This document shows, piece by piece, positions 34,197-42,982 of a stretch of 64,000 nucleotides of DNA. The DNA comes from UBA6522 sp965221035. GTDB lineage: Bacteria > Pseudomonadota > Gammaproteobacteria > Steroidobacterales > Rariloculaceae. Numbering within the stretch: position 1 is the stretch's first letter; every line of letters begins with the position of its first letter. The notes under the pieces are model-generated. The model was not told where the DNA came from, did not search any database, and saw nothing but the letters and a program-made list of their open reading frames with translations. The position numbers were made by a program, and so were the translations under genes. Location: assembly GCA_965221035.1 (NCBI GenBank), contig OZ244860.1:1178001-1242000 (forward strand). Direction: 5' to 3'.

Positions 34197-35324
34197 ATGT
34201 GGGCTTGGGAACATCCAGATTGGCCGCGCTTCGTCATTGACGAAGAAGCCTTCGCGGGCCGCGCAGAGGCATTTCATCGCGCCGCCGAGCGCCTCTCCGG
34301 CAGCGTGTGGGCCATGAACGACGAGTGTCGCTCCGACACCGCGATCGAACTGATGCTTTCCGAAGCAATCGCCACGAGCGCCATCGAGGGGGAGGACCTC
34401 GACCGCGAATCGGTGCGTTCATCCCTCCTGGCGCACTTCGGCAAGGCGGTGGTCGGAACGAATGTCGACCCGAAAGCGGACGGCGCAGCGAGCCTCATCG
34501 TCGATACGAGGCGCAACTGGGACCGACCCCTGACGCACGAACTGCTGGGCTCGTGGCAAACGATGGCCGTCCCGGAAACGCTGTCCAGCGTGGCGATGCG
34601 CGGGGCGTATCGTACGGGCGAAATGCGCATCGTCAGCGGTCTGCCCGGCCGCCACCGCGTTCACTACGTCGCCCCACCGGCAATTCGAGTGCACGACGAA
34701 ATGGAACGCTTTCTGGAGTGGTACAACACAGACGGCGAGAACCTGTCGGGACCGGTCCGCGCGACCGTCGCGCACATGTGGTTCGAACGCATTCACCCCT
34801 TCGACGACGGCAATGGGCGGGTCGGCCGCGCGATCTCGGACCACGCGCTTTCCCAATCTCTCGGTCGACCGACGCTGGCCTGCCTGGCCACAGCCATCGA
34901 AGCGACCCGGAAGAAATACTACAAGGCGTTCGAGGAGTTCGACCGCAACGAAAGGCTCGACTTGAACGGTTTTGCCGAATACTTCACCACTGCGATTGTC
35001 CGGTCTCAGGAGATCGCCATTGCGGAGGTCGCGTTCGTCCTGGACAAGAGCCGATTCTTCGATCAGCACCGCGAATCCATGAACGGGCGGCAGATCAAGG
35101 CTTTGGAACGTATGTTCATGGAAGGCAGGCGTGGATTTGAAGGTGGCATGTCCACGAAAAAGTACATGGCCATCACCAGGTGTTCCGCAACCACGGCCAC
35201 CCGCGACTTGGCCGCACTGTGCGCCATGGGGGCGATGGTTTCGAGGGGTGCCGGGCGCGGCACGCGATATGAAATCTTCCATCCGCCCCCGGCGCTCGAA
35301 GGGCAACGCGGGTTTGCGCGGTAA
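34197..35324 (+). CDS. Fic family protein with DUF4172 and winged-helix regions
   Basis: Fic proteins transfer AMP (or another phosphate-linked group) to target proteins. The 375-aa product has the catalytic HPFDDGNGRVGR at residues 200-211 with all key residues. An inhibitory helix motif TSAIEG (60-65) of the (S/T)xxxE(G/N) type lies before the Fic core, so it is a self-inhibited class II enzyme. The N-terminus (WAWEHPDWPRF) matches DUF4172. The C-terminal ~60 residues (CSATTATRDLAALCAMGAMV) read as a winged helix-turn-helix, which fits DNA binding at the two inverted repeats upstream. No antitoxin gene adjoins. The target is unknown. Confidence 0.93.
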   Translation: MWAWEHPDWPRFVIDEEAFAGRAEAFHRAAERLSGSVWAMNDECRSDTAIELMLSEAIATSAIEGEDLDRESVRSSLLAHFGKAVVGTNVDPKADGAASLIVDTRRNWDRPLTHELLGSWQTMAVPETLSSVAMRGAYRTGEMRIVSGLPGRHRVHYVAPPAIRVHDEMERFLEWYNTDGENLSGPVRATVAHMWFERIHPFDDGNGRVGRAISDHALSQSLGRPTLACLATAIEATRKKYYKAFEEFDRNERLDLNGFAEYFTTAIVRSQEIAIAEVAFVLDKSRFFDQHRESMNGRQIKALERMFMEGRRGFEGGMSTKKYMAITRCSATTATRDLAALCAMGAMVSRGAGRGTRYEIFHPPPALEGQRGFAR

Positions 35325-35339
35325 CCGACTGCCGGGATT

Positions 35340-35624
35340 TCAATCCTTGTCGACGACCTCGTCGAGCGTCGTCTCGGCCGCGTCGAACATGCGGGCAAGC
35401 ACCCGCCGGTGCTGTTGCTTCAGCTGCTCGACCTGCTGCCAGAGCACGTCCGAGATCCGCTTCATGGCTTTCTCGCGCAACTCGGGAGAAAGCGCCTTGT
35501 CATTCTTGAATTCGTATTTCTCGATGGTGAACTCGGCGATGTCCGAAATGTTGTCACCGACGATATTGAAATCCACCGCGTACCGGACGGTGAGTATTTT
35601 TTCTTCGACGCCGCTGTCCGCCAT
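35340..35624 (-). CDS. hypothetical protein (94 aa)
   Basis: I do not recognise this protein. It is soluble, acidic at both ends, with a beta-rich first half (KILTVRYAVDFNIVGDNISD) and a helical, possibly coiled-coil second half (DVLWQQVEQLKQQHRRVLARM). ATG 35624 is preceded by GGAG. It lies 63 bp downstream of the STAS gene on the same strand and is convergent with fic, 15 bp away. The pairing suggests it is cotranscribed with the STAS protein. Confidence 0.65.
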   Translation of the reverse strand: MADSGVEEKILTVRYAVDFNIVGDNISDIAEFTIEKYEFKNDKALSPELREKAMKRISDVLWQQVEQLKQQHRRVLARMFDAAETTLDEVVDKD

Positions 35625-35687
35625 CCCGGTCGCTCCGGCTGGATCTCGGGGGAGTGTCTCGATCCGAGGGGTTGCCGTTGCCAGCGG

Positions 35688-36026
35688 TCAGCTGTTGACA
35701 GCAGCGAGGGCGTCGGCCCGCGACGAATGGACGGAGATGATCTGGTCGAAGCCGCTGATCCGAAAGACCTCCGCTATCGGCTCGGAGAGCGAGCAAAGCG
35801 CAAATCCGGCTTGCCGCTGTCCCATCGTCTTGGCAATCAGCAGGATGGCCCGCAGGCCGGCACTGCTGATGTAGGAAAGGTCTGCGCAGTCGATGATGAC
35901 CGGCCCCTCGCAATCGCGAATCGCGGATTGGGCGGCGGCCTCGAACTCCCCCGCGTTGGAGCCGTCGATCCGGCCCGCTGCCCTGGCGATCAATACACCC
36001 TCGGTGTTCTCGGTGTTCAGTTCCAT
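35688..36026 (-). CDS. STAS-domain protein (anti-sigma factor antagonist type)
   Basis: Stand-alone STAS proteins act in partner-switching systems, where a serine is phosphorylated by an anti-sigma kinase, or serve as simple interaction modules. The 112-aa product has the conserved IIDCADLSYISSAGLRAIL, with candidate phosphoserine S-S-A-G. ATG 36026 is chosen because the longer frame (to 36080) would overlap a good promoter at 36063-36090. No kinase or phosphatase partner is nearby. The 94-aa unknown gene downstream may be a partner. Confidence 0.88.
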   Translation of the reverse strand: MELNTENTEGVLIARAAGRIDGSNAGEFEAAAQSAIRDCEGPVIIDCADLSYISSAGLRAILLIAKTMGQRQAGFALCSLSEPIAEVFRISGFDQIISVHSSRADALAAVNS

Positions 36027-36062
36027 TTGCCCACGCTTCCGGTATGGCTTCAGGTGCGGCGC

Positions 36063-36090
36063 AGTATACCAATTGCCCATGGCTTGACAA
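36063..36090 (-). promoter_or_regulatory. sigma70-type promoter of the STAS gene
   Basis: On the minus strand TTGTCA (36090-36085) and TATACT (36068-36063) are separated by 16 bp, each 5 of 6 to consensus. The predicted transcript starts near 36056, leaving about 30 nt before the STAS ATG at 36026. It separates this gene from the trp operon upstream. Confidence 0.7.
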
Positions 36091-36135
36091 CGACGGAAAA
36101 GCCCTCGGGGTTCCGCCGTGATCCGGCGATGGGCG

Positions 36136-36450
36136 CTACCCGGCCTCGTCAGCGGCTTCGCAGCGCCAGCAGGCCGCGAATTGGCCTTCGTTGCTTTCGC
36201 CGCAGCGTCGGCAACGCCAGGGGCCGCGCGGGGGTTCGGTTTGCTCCAACCTCTGGATCAGCGCCTCCGCCCTGGGCAGATCGCTGTCCTGCAGCACCCA
36301 CAATTCCGGGAGACACTCCAGGAACGGGATCTCCCCCAGACCGCCGGACAGTTGCTCGTTCTTGACCAGGCAGGCGATTCCCGACTGCTCCAGCAGGTTG
36401 CGGACATGGCTCACGTGGGCCAGGGACTCGTGTGAAATGAGTCGCTTCAT
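36136..36450 (-). CDS. DUF2007 domain protein with C-terminal zinc ribbon
   Basis: This is a small protein with an N-terminal DUF2007 (putative signal-transducing) fold: HESLAHVSHVRNLLEQSGI, then LWVLQDSDLPRAEALIQ. The C-terminus has CRRCGESNEGQFAACWRC, two CxxC pairs expected to hold zinc. The function is unknown. It follows trpA by 10 bp on the same strand, so it is probably read through as the last gene of the trp transcript, though no link to tryptophan synthesis is known to me. Confidence 0.85.
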   Translation of the reverse strand: MKRLISHESLAHVSHVRNLLEQSGIACLVKNEQLSGGLGEIPFLECLPELWVLQDSDLPRAEALIQRLEQTEPPRGPWRCRRCGESNEGQFAACWRCEAADEAG

Positions 36451-36460
36451 GGCGTGGGCA

Positions 36461-37222
36461 TCAGGGACGCAGGCCGGTCAGGAAATCGCCCGCGTTGCCG
36501 CCGCGTTCCAGCACCTCCACCAGCGCGGAGCCGACGATCACGCCGTCCGCGCAACGGGCGATACGCGCCACCTGCTCCCTGGAGCGGACGCCGAAACCGG
36601 CGCACACCGGTACCCGCGACCGCGCCTTGACGGTGCCAAGGTACTCGGTCAGTTCCGCCGGCAAGTCCACGGCCCCGCCGGTGATCCCCGTGCGGGTGAC
36701 CGCGTAGACGAATCCCTGGCTCTTTGCACACAACTGCGCAAGGCGTCCCGCGGACGTCGCCGGCGTCACCATCTGCACCAGCGCCAGTCCTTCCGCCTCA
36801 AGGTGCCCTCTGAACGGCGCGCTTTCCTCAAAGGGCAGGTCGGGCACGATGAAGCCGCTCACTCCCGCCTCGCGGGCACGGACCGCGAGCTTGTCGAAAC
36901 CGTAAGCCAGCAACGGATTCAGGTAGCTCATCAACAGCAGCGGGGCTCCCGGCGGAGCCCGTCGGCCGGCCAGCTGGTCCAGGATCCACCGCAGGCTCAC
37001 GCCGCCCTCGAGGGCCGCGTGGCTGGAACGCTGGATGGTCACGCCGTCCGCCATCGGATCGGTGAAGGGAACGCCGATCTCTACGGCATCCGCGGCCGCC
37101 TCGACCTGGGAGAGGATCTCCAGAAAGCGGTCCGGCGCCGGATATCCGGCGGTGAGGAAGGCGATGATCGCCGGGCCGTCGGCTGCTTCCAGCGCCTGCC
37201 GGAGATTGTCATGCGGCGTCAT
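36461..37222 (-). CDS. trpA: tryptophan synthase alpha chain
   Basis: TrpA splits indole-3-glycerol phosphate to indole and glyceraldehyde 3-phosphate and channels the indole to TrpB. The 253-aa TIM barrel has the catalytic acidic residues in AVEIGVPFTDPMADGVTIQ, then PLLLMSYLNPLLAYGFDK and GFIVPDLPFEES. The C-terminal phosphate site is in CAGFGVRSREQV and DGVIVGSALVE. Its start overlaps the end of trpB by 14 bp. Confidence 0.97.
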   Translation of the reverse strand: MTPHDNLRQALEAADGPAIIAFLTAGYPAPDRFLEILSQVEAAADAVEIGVPFTDPMADGVTIQRSSHAALEGGVSLRWILDQLAGRRAPPGAPLLLMSYLNPLLAYGFDKLAVRAREAGVSGFIVPDLPFEESAPFRGHLEAEGLALVQMVTPATSAGRLAQLCAKSQGFVYAVTRTGITGGAVDLPAELTEYLGTVKARSRVPVCAGFGVRSREQVARIARCADGVIVGSALVEVLERGGNAGDFLTGLRP

Positions 37223-38489
37223 TGGAGGCCTCCTCCAGCGCGGTGGCGCCGACCGGGAAACGTCGCAGGATCGGCATGTCCTTGTCGCCGCGGCCGGACA
37301 GGCCGATCAATATCCTCGATCCGGGATGGTCGGCGGCCCAGCGCCGGGCGCCGGCAATGGCATGGGCGCTTTCAAGCGCCGGCAGTATGCCTTCGGCCCC
37401 GCAACACTCGGCAACGGCATCCAGTGCCTCGTCGTCCCCGGCGGTGACGTAATCCACCCGGCCGATCATCTGCAGCAGGGCGTGTTCCGGGCCAACGCCC
37501 GGATAGTCCAATCCCGCTGAAACGGAATGGGTCTCCTGGATCTGTCCATCGTCATCGTAGAGCAGCATGGAATGCGCGCCGTGCAACACTCCGGGCCGTC
37601 CGCCGCCCAGGGTCGCGGAATTGTCTCCCAAGGACACGCCCCGCCCTCCGGCCTCCACGCCCACCAGCTTGACGCCCTCGTCACCGATGAATTCGTGAAA
37701 CAGGCCGATGGCGTTGGAACCGCCACCGACACAGGCGAACACGGCGTCCGGCGGCCCCGCCCGCTCGGCGAGCTGGGCCTTTGCCTCACGGCCGATAACG
37801 GCCTGAAGCTCCCGCACCAGATACGGATATGGATGCGGGCCCACGGCGGATCCCAGCAGGTAGTGGGTCCCCTCCGGATCCGCCACCCAGTCGCGGATCG
37901 CCTCGTCGATGGCGGCCCTCAGGGTCCGGTCCCCGGAGGTGACCGGGACCACGGATGCGCCAAGCCGATGCATGCGGTCCACGTTGGGAGCCTGACGCTC
38001 CACGTCCACTTCGCCCATGTAGACCACGCAGGGCAAACCCAGCCGGGCACAGGCGGCCGCCGCGGCGACGCCGTGTTGCCCTGCCCCCGTTTCGGCGACG
38101 ATCCGGCGTGCACCCAGTGCCTGCGCCAGCAGGCCCTGGCCGATGGCATTGTTGATCTTGTGGGCGCCGGTGTGGGTGAGATCCTCGCGCTTCAACCACA
38201 CTTCCGCGCCCCACCGGTCCGACAGTCCCTCCGCCCGGGTCATCGCCGTCGGTCGACCGACCCAGTCCCGCAATTCCCGGTCCAGCCGACCGCGAAACGC
38301 CTCGTCCGGCAATAGACGGTACACGCCCTCGGTAAGCCGATGAACGGCCGGTATGAGCGTTTCGGGAACAAAGCGGCCGCCGAAGGGACCGAACCGGCCT
38401 TTGGCGTCAGGCAGTCTCCCTTCCACGAGTTCCCGAAGCAGCCGGGCCCGTTCGGCCGACGTCGGGGAGGTATCTGGATTAGTGGACAT
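37209..38489 (-). CDS. trpB: tryptophan synthase beta chain
   Basis: TrpB joins indole and serine with PLP. The 426-aa product carries the PLP lysine K111 in HTGAHKINNAIG, the phosphate-binding GGGSNA motif, and ETGAGQHGVAAAAACA with the catalytic glutamate. ATG 38489 is chosen over a longer frame because the homologous region starts there (RLLRELVEGRLPDAKGRFGP). It overlaps trpF upstream by 11 bp and trpA downstream by 14 bp. Confidence 0.97.
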   Translation of the reverse strand: MSTNPDTSPTSAERARLLRELVEGRLPDAKGRFGPFGGRFVPETLIPAVHRLTEGVYRLLPDEAFRGRLDRELRDWVGRPTAMTRAEGLSDRWGAEVWLKREDLTHTGAHKINNAIGQGLLAQALGARRIVAETGAGQHGVAAAAACARLGLPCVVYMGEVDVERQAPNVDRMHRLGASVVPVTSGDRTLRAAIDEAIRDWVADPEGTHYLLGSAVGPHPYPYLVRELQAVIGREAKAQLAERAGPPDAVFACVGGGSNAIGLFHEFIGDEGVKLVGVEAGGRGVSLGDNSATLGGGRPGVLHGAHSMLLYDDDGQIQETHSVSAGLDYPGVGPEHALLQMIGRVDYVTAGDDEALDAVAECCGAEGILPALESAHAIAGARRWAADHPGSRILIGLSGRGDKDMPILRRFPVGATALEEASNDAA

Positions 38490-39078
38490 GTACGCGTTCT
38501 CTTTCCGTCGCCCGTGCCCGGGCAATGAATTCACTGATCTTGCGGGGATCCTTGATGCCCCTTGAACGTTCCACCCCGCTGGACACGTCCACACCCCATG
38601 GCCGGACTGTCTCGATGGCATCGGCGACATTGTCGCAGTCGAGACCGCCGGCGAGGATCACCCGCGTGCGGGCCGCTATCCGGGCGGCTCCGCGCCAGTC
38701 CGCGCGTTCGCCCCGGCCGCTGCGGGCACCTTCGACAAGAATCCGCGCGGGCCACCGCCGCGGTTTCGTTTCGCCGTCACGAAATACCGGCAGGCGTTCG
38801 CAATTCAGCCTTCCCAGGGAGGCGAAATCCTCGGCATCGGTCTGCAGCCAGTCGGGCTCGAATACGTCCCTCACCCGCTCCCAGTCCTCGACAGCGGGGT
38901 GATGCATCACCGCGACTCGAACCACTCGGCCTTCAACCGCATCGCATAGGGAACGCGCCCGTTCGGGGGTCACCTGCCTGGGCGAACGGGCGAACACGAA
39001 ACCCAGCGCATCGGCGCCGGCGGCAACCGCGGCATCGATGTCCGCGGTCGTGGTCAATCCGCAGATCTTTATGAACAC
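38479..39078 (-). CDS. trpF: phosphoribosylanthranilate isomerase
   Basis: TrpF isomerises phosphoribosylanthranilate in the fourth step of tryptophan synthesis. The 199-aa barrel starts VFIKICGLTTTADIDAA, the standard TrpF N-terminus with the catalytic cysteine, and ends GVDVSSGVERSRGIKDPRKI. GTG 39078 is chosen because this homologous stretch begins there and GGAG lies just upstream; the longer open frame has no homology. It overlaps trpC by 10 bp and trpB by 11 bp. trpF is a separate gene here, not fused to trpC as in E. coli. Confidence 0.96.
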   Translation of the reverse strand: MFIKICGLTTTADIDAAVAAGADALGFVFARSPRQVTPERARSLCDAVEGRVVRVAVMHHPAVEDWERVRDVFEPDWLQTDAEDFASLGRLNCERLPVFRDGETKPRRWPARILVEGARSGRGERADWRGAARIAARTRVILAGGLDCDNVADAIETVRPWGVDVSSGVERSRGIKDPRKISEFIARARATERERVHVH

Positions 39079-39935
39079 GACTCCGTCCTCAACGACCGAG
39101 CCCCAGCCGCCGCCATGGCAGCCAATTCCCGTCGCGCGTCCGGTGCCCGCATCAGCGCCGTACCGACCAGCGCCGCGCGAAAACCCAATGACGCGACGGT
39201 CACGATGTCTTCCACCGCGTCGATGCCGCTTTCCGCCACCGCAGGCAGGTTGGGGGGCAGGTACGGCGCCAATTGGCGGAACCGCTCGCGATTGACCGCC
39301 AGGTCCCGCAGGTTCCGGCAATTGACGCCGCACAGCCATTGCGCGGAATCGTCCGGCCGCGCCGCAAGCCTGGCGATGCGATCGAGATCCGCCTCGTCGA
39401 AGGCCTCGAGCAGGACGAACAGCCCGCACTGCGCCGCGCAATCCAGCAATTCCAGGACTTCGGGGTCGCTGAGCATGGTCACGATCACCAGTACGCCACC
39501 GGCGCCCGCCGCCCGAGCCTCAAGGACCTGATACGGCTCGGTGAGAAAGTCCTTGCGCATGGCGGGTATGCCGTCTGCCTTCAACGCCTGCGCGGCTTCC
39601 CCCAGATCCTCCAGGCTGCCGCGAAAGGCCTCAGGCTCGGTGAGTACGGAAACAGCGACGGCACCGCCGGCCCCGTAGGCCCGGACCTGCGCCGCGCGGT
39701 CGAAGTCCCGCCCCGCCAGCGGTCCCGACGAGGGGGAACGGCACTTGAGTTCCGCGATCATGCTGAACTCCCGCAGCCGCAATGGCGGTGGTTCGGGCGT
39801 TGCCAGCGCGCGTTCGAGCAGCGCGCCTTCGGGTTCCCTCCGTCGGGCCGCGCGGACGCGTTCACGGCTGCCGCTGGCCATCCTCCGAAGAAAGGATTCG
39901 CCCGGGTCAGGTTGCACCGCGGCCATCGTCGTCAC
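39069..39935 (-). CDS. trpC: indole-3-glycerol phosphate synthase
   Basis: TrpC closes the indole ring from CdRP. The 288-aa protein shows MIAELKCRSPSSG, SVLTEPEAFRGSLEDL, MRKDFLTEPYQV and AESGIDAVEDI, all family signatures with the catalytic Lys and Glu residues. The usual K-S-P lysine motif reads KCRSPS here. The start is GTG 39935, overlapping the trpD stop (GTGA). It is monofunctional, with no TrpF domain. Confidence 0.96.
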   Translation of the reverse strand: MTTMAAVQPDPGESFLRRMASGSRERVRAARRREPEGALLERALATPEPPPLRLREFSMIAELKCRSPSSGPLAGRDFDRAAQVRAYGAGGAVAVSVLTEPEAFRGSLEDLGEAAQALKADGIPAMRKDFLTEPYQVLEARAAGAGGVLVIVTMLSDPEVLELLDCAAQCGLFVLLEAFDEADLDRIARLAARPDDSAQWLCGVNCRNLRDLAVNRERFRQLAPYLPPNLPAVAESGIDAVEDIVTVASLGFRAALVGTALMRAPDARRELAAMAAAGARSLRTESCS

Positions 39936-40963
39936 TTCGCGCCGGACGCGAATGATTCAAGTTTCTCGACAAATCGGCGCCCGCCGCCCGCCTCGACAAC
40001 CTCGCGGGCACGCTGGACCGCGCTGCGGGCGTCCGGCACCGCGCCGGTCACCTCCAGCGCCAGCGCGGCGCCGAGAACCAGGGCATCGCGGTGCGCGCTG
40101 GTGTCCCGACCGCACAGCGCCTCGCGTAGCCGGGCCGCGTTCTCCTCCGGCCCTCCACCCTTCAGCGCCTCCTCCGGGCACCGCGCCAGCCCGTAGTCCA
40201 GCGGGTCGCGCACTTCCCTGGTCACCGATCCCGGCCGCACGTCGAAGCAGACGAAGGGCCCCACCGGCGTGGGCTCGTCCCAGCCAGCGGCTCCATGCAC
40301 CACCAGGCTTCGCACCGCCTCCAGGCCCGAAAGCGTCTCGGCCATCAGTTCGGCCATGGGCTCGCTGAACGCGCCGATGACATGGAAGGGCGGTCTGGCG
40401 GGATTGGTCAGCGGCCCGAGGATGTTGAACATCGTGCGCACGCCCATGGCCGCGCGCACCGGCGCGATGTGGCGCATGGCGGGATGGTGCCGGGGCGCGA
40501 ACAGGAAGGTAAATCCGGTCTCGCGCAGGCAGGCACCGACCTTCCCGTCCTCCAGCGGCACGGGCATGCCCAGCGCCATCAGCACATCGGCGCTGCCGGA
40601 GCGGCTGGAGATGGATCGGTTGCCATGCTTGACGATCCGCGCTCCGCAGGCCGCCGCCAGCAGGGCACTGCCGGTCGACAGGTTGAGGCTGGAAGATCCG
40701 TCGCCGCCTGTGCCGACGATATCCACATAGTCCCCTTCTTCGGGTATGTCCGGCCTGACCGCCAGGTCGCGCATGGCCCGGGCAGCGCCCCTGATCTCGG
40801 CCGCAACCTCTCCCTTCGCCCGGAGGGCCGCAAGCAGCCCGCCGGCCAACGGCTGGGGAAGTTCGCCCGCGCCCATGGTGCGCAGCATGGACTCGGATTC
40901 GGACTCTGTGAGGTGACTCCCCGCGAGTACCTTTTCCAGCAATGCCGCACCCTCGAAACTCAC
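39932..40963 (-). CDS. trpD: anthranilate phosphoribosyltransferase
   Basis: TrpD moves phosphoribose from PRPP to anthranilate. The 343-aa product has the PRPP/Mg loop VDIVGTGGDGSSSLNLSTGSA, then KHGNRSISSRSGSADVL and FAPRHHPAMRHIAPVR, as in the family. GTG 40963 overlaps the trpG stop. It is a separate gene from trpG, as in Pseudomonas and unlike the E. coli fusion. Confidence 0.97.
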   Translation of the reverse strand: MSFEGAALLEKVLAGSHLTESESESMLRTMGAGELPQPLAGGLLAALRAKGEVAAEIRGAARAMRDLAVRPDIPEEGDYVDIVGTGGDGSSSLNLSTGSALLAAACGARIVKHGNRSISSRSGSADVLMALGMPVPLEDGKVGACLRETGFTFLFAPRHHPAMRHIAPVRAAMGVRTMFNILGPLTNPARPPFHVIGAFSEPMAELMAETLSGLEAVRSLVVHGAAGWDEPTPVGPFVCFDVRPGSVTREVRDPLDYGLARCPEEALKGGGPEENAARLREALCGRDTSAHRDALVLGAALALEVTGAVPDARSAVQRAREVVEAGGGRRFVEKLESFASGAK

Positions 40964-41568
40964 CGGCCACCTCCACGATCATCGACTTCGGAACCCTCGA
41001 AGCCGAGAAAATTTGCAAGCAGTGCCGGGCCGTCGGGCGTCAGCACGCTCTCAGGATGATATTGCACTCCCTCCACCTGCAGACTTCTGTGGCGTACACC
41101 CATGATTTCGCCGTCCCCGGTCCGTGCGGTGACCCTTAGAACGTCCGGAACACTGTCGCGGCGTGCCGCAAGCGAATGATAGCGACCGGCTTCGAACGGG
41201 TCCGGCAAACCGCGATGGATGCCGGTACCGTCGTGGTTGACCCGGGATGTCTTGCCGTGCATCAGACTGCCTGCAGAGACGATCTCGCCGCCGAAGTGCT
41301 CCACGATGCACTGGTGTCCCAGGCAAACCCCGAGAACCGGAATCCTGCCGGCAAACCGCGCGATCATCTCCAGCGAAACGCCGGCATCCGAGGGCCTGCC
41401 GGGTCCCGGTGAGACGACCAGGTGGGTCGGGTTGTGCGACTCGGCGGCATCCGCATCGATGGCATCGTTTCGGAACACCGTGACTTCCGCGTCCAGCACG
41501 AGGAACGCCTGCACCAGGTTGTAGGTGAAGGAGTCGTAATTGTCGATCAACAGCAGCCGCGCGCTCAA
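40960..41568 (-). CDS. trpG: anthranilate synthase glutamine amidotransferase subunit
   Basis: TrpG releases ammonia from glutamine for TrpE. The 202-aa class I amidotransferase shows IDNYDSFTYNLVQ, the nucleophile cysteine in GVCLGHQCIVEHFGG and the His-Glu pair in VQYHPESVLT. The start is TTG 41568 if it overlaps the trpE stop (TTGA), which is the only start that keeps the conserved N-terminus LLLIDNYDSF. A pabA role cannot be excluded, but the operon position favours TrpG. Confidence 0.95.
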   Translation of the reverse strand: MSARLLLIDNYDSFTYNLVQAFLVLDAEVTVFRNDAIDADAAESHNPTHLVVSPGPGRPSDAGVSLEMIARFAGRIPVLGVCLGHQCIVEHFGGEIVSAGSLMHGKTSRVNHDGTGIHRGLPDPFEAGRYHSLAARRDSVPDVLRVTARTGDGEIMGVRHRSLQVEGVQYHPESVLTPDGPALLANFLGFEGSEVDDRGGGR

Positions 41569-42965
41569 GGTAGTCCCTCTCTGGCAATTTCCATCGCGCG
41601 CCGGAGAATGTCGCTCTTGGCCATCACCTCGCGGAGCTCGGTTGCGGGATCGCTGTCGGCAACGATACCCGCTCCCGCCTGGAAGCTGTACTCGTCGCCG
41701 TGGAACACCAGGGTGCGGATGGCGATGGCCTGGTCCATGTTGCCGCTCTTTGAAACGTAGCCCACCGAACCTCCATAAAGCCCCCTGGAGATGGGCTCCA
41801 GTTCCGCGATCAGTTCCATGGCCCGCACCTTGGGCGCTCCCACCAGGGTGCCCGCCGGAAACGTTGCGGCGAACAGGTCCAATGCGTCCTGCCCGGGCCT
41901 CAATGTGCCCTGGACTCCGCTGACAATGTGCATGACGTGACTGTATCGCTCGATCGTGCGGTACGGGTCGACGCGCACGGTGCCGCGCTCCGCGACCCGC
42001 CCCAGGTCGTTTCTCGCCAGGTCCACGAGCATGACATGCTCGGCGTTCTCCTTCGGGTCCGCCAGCAGTTCCTCCTCCAGCGCGACATCTTCCCGGGATG
42101 TCGAACCGCGCGGCCGCGTTCCCGCGATGGGCCTGAGAGATGCCTCTCCGTGATCCAGCCTCACCAGCGCTTCGGGAGACGCGCCCGCCACCTTGAGGGA
42201 CCCGGCGCGGAAGAAGAACAGGTAGGGCGACGGGTTCAGCAGCCGCATGGCCCGGTAGCAGGAAAAGGGATCCAGGTCGCCGGTGCCGGCAAATCGCACC
42301 GACATGACGATCTGGTAGATGTCGCCGGCCGCGATGTACGCCTTGCAGCGGTTCACGGTATCCATGAATTCAGCCTTTTCGAAACTCGCCGACGCTTTCG
42401 AATACCCGCGGCGCGACGCCCCTGCGGCGGACTGGCCGTCGATGCCGCCGCGAAGCGCTTGAATGACCTCCCGGCGAAGTTGCTGTCGTTCCTTGTCGGT
42501 ACCGGAATGCAGCAACGCGACCCGCCGGGTGAGATGGTCGAATACCAGCACGGACGCGGGCGCCACCAGCGCGGCCTGGGGCAATCCATCCAGTTCGGCG
42601 CGGTTGGGCGGCAACCGCTCGTAGTAGCGGACCACATCGTATCCGAACGCCCCGACCAGACCTCCCGTAAACGGCAGACCATCGATCTGCGGCAGCAGAT
42701 CCGGCGCGTCGTCCATCAACCGGCGCAGCACGGTCGACCATTCCGCGGCGGTGGAGGGCCGTGGCGCCGGAGCGCCGTTGATCGTCAATCGGTCGGAATA
42801 CAGTTCAAGCGAAGGCCCCGACCCGAACCCGAGAAACGAGTAGCGGGCCAGACGCTCGCCTCCGTCGACGCTTTCCAGCAGGAACCGCGGCTCGAATGCC
42901 TCAAGCTTGAGCCAGGCCGACACCGGCGTATCGAGATCCGCGGCGATATCGAATGGTGGTCGCAT
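41565..42965 (-). CDS. trpE: anthranilate synthase component I
   Basis: TrpE makes anthranilate from chorismate, the committed step of the pathway. The 466-aa protein has the tryptophan feedback element LLESVDGGERLARYSF near the N-terminus, then AYIAAGDIYQIVMSVRF, IAGTRPRGSTSREDVALEEELLADPKENAEH (catalytic and metal residues) and AGAGIVADSDPATE near the end. ATG 42965 lies 18 nt past the attenuator T-run. It is the first structural gene of trpEGDCFBA. Confidence 0.96.
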   Translation of the reverse strand: MRPPFDIAADLDTPVSAWLKLEAFEPRFLLESVDGGERLARYSFLGFGSGPSLELYSDRLTINGAPAPRPSTAAEWSTVLRRLMDDAPDLLPQIDGLPFTGGLVGAFGYDVVRYYERLPPNRAELDGLPQAALVAPASVLVFDHLTRRVALLHSGTDKERQQLRREVIQALRGGIDGQSAAGASRRGYSKASASFEKAEFMDTVNRCKAYIAAGDIYQIVMSVRFAGTGDLDPFSCYRAMRLLNPSPYLFFFRAGSLKVAGASPEALVRLDHGEASLRPIAGTRPRGSTSREDVALEEELLADPKENAEHVMLVDLARNDLGRVAERGTVRVDPYRTIERYSHVMHIVSGVQGTLRPGQDALDLFAATFPAGTLVGAPKVRAMELIAELEPISRGLYGGSVGYVSKSGNMDQAIAIRTLVFHGDEYSFQAGAGIVADSDPATELREVMAKSDILRRAMEIAREGLP

Positions 42966-42982
42966 CAGAGTTTCCAGTTGTC

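Noticed and set aside
34010..35324. Integrated element at tRNA-Ser
   Set aside because: No integrase and no repeat of the tRNA 3' end were found within the next kilobases.
36091..36135. Terminator between DUF2007 and the STAS promoter
   Set aside because: A CCC...GGG pair followed by CTTTTCC is present on the minus strand, but the stem is only three to four pairs and ambiguous.
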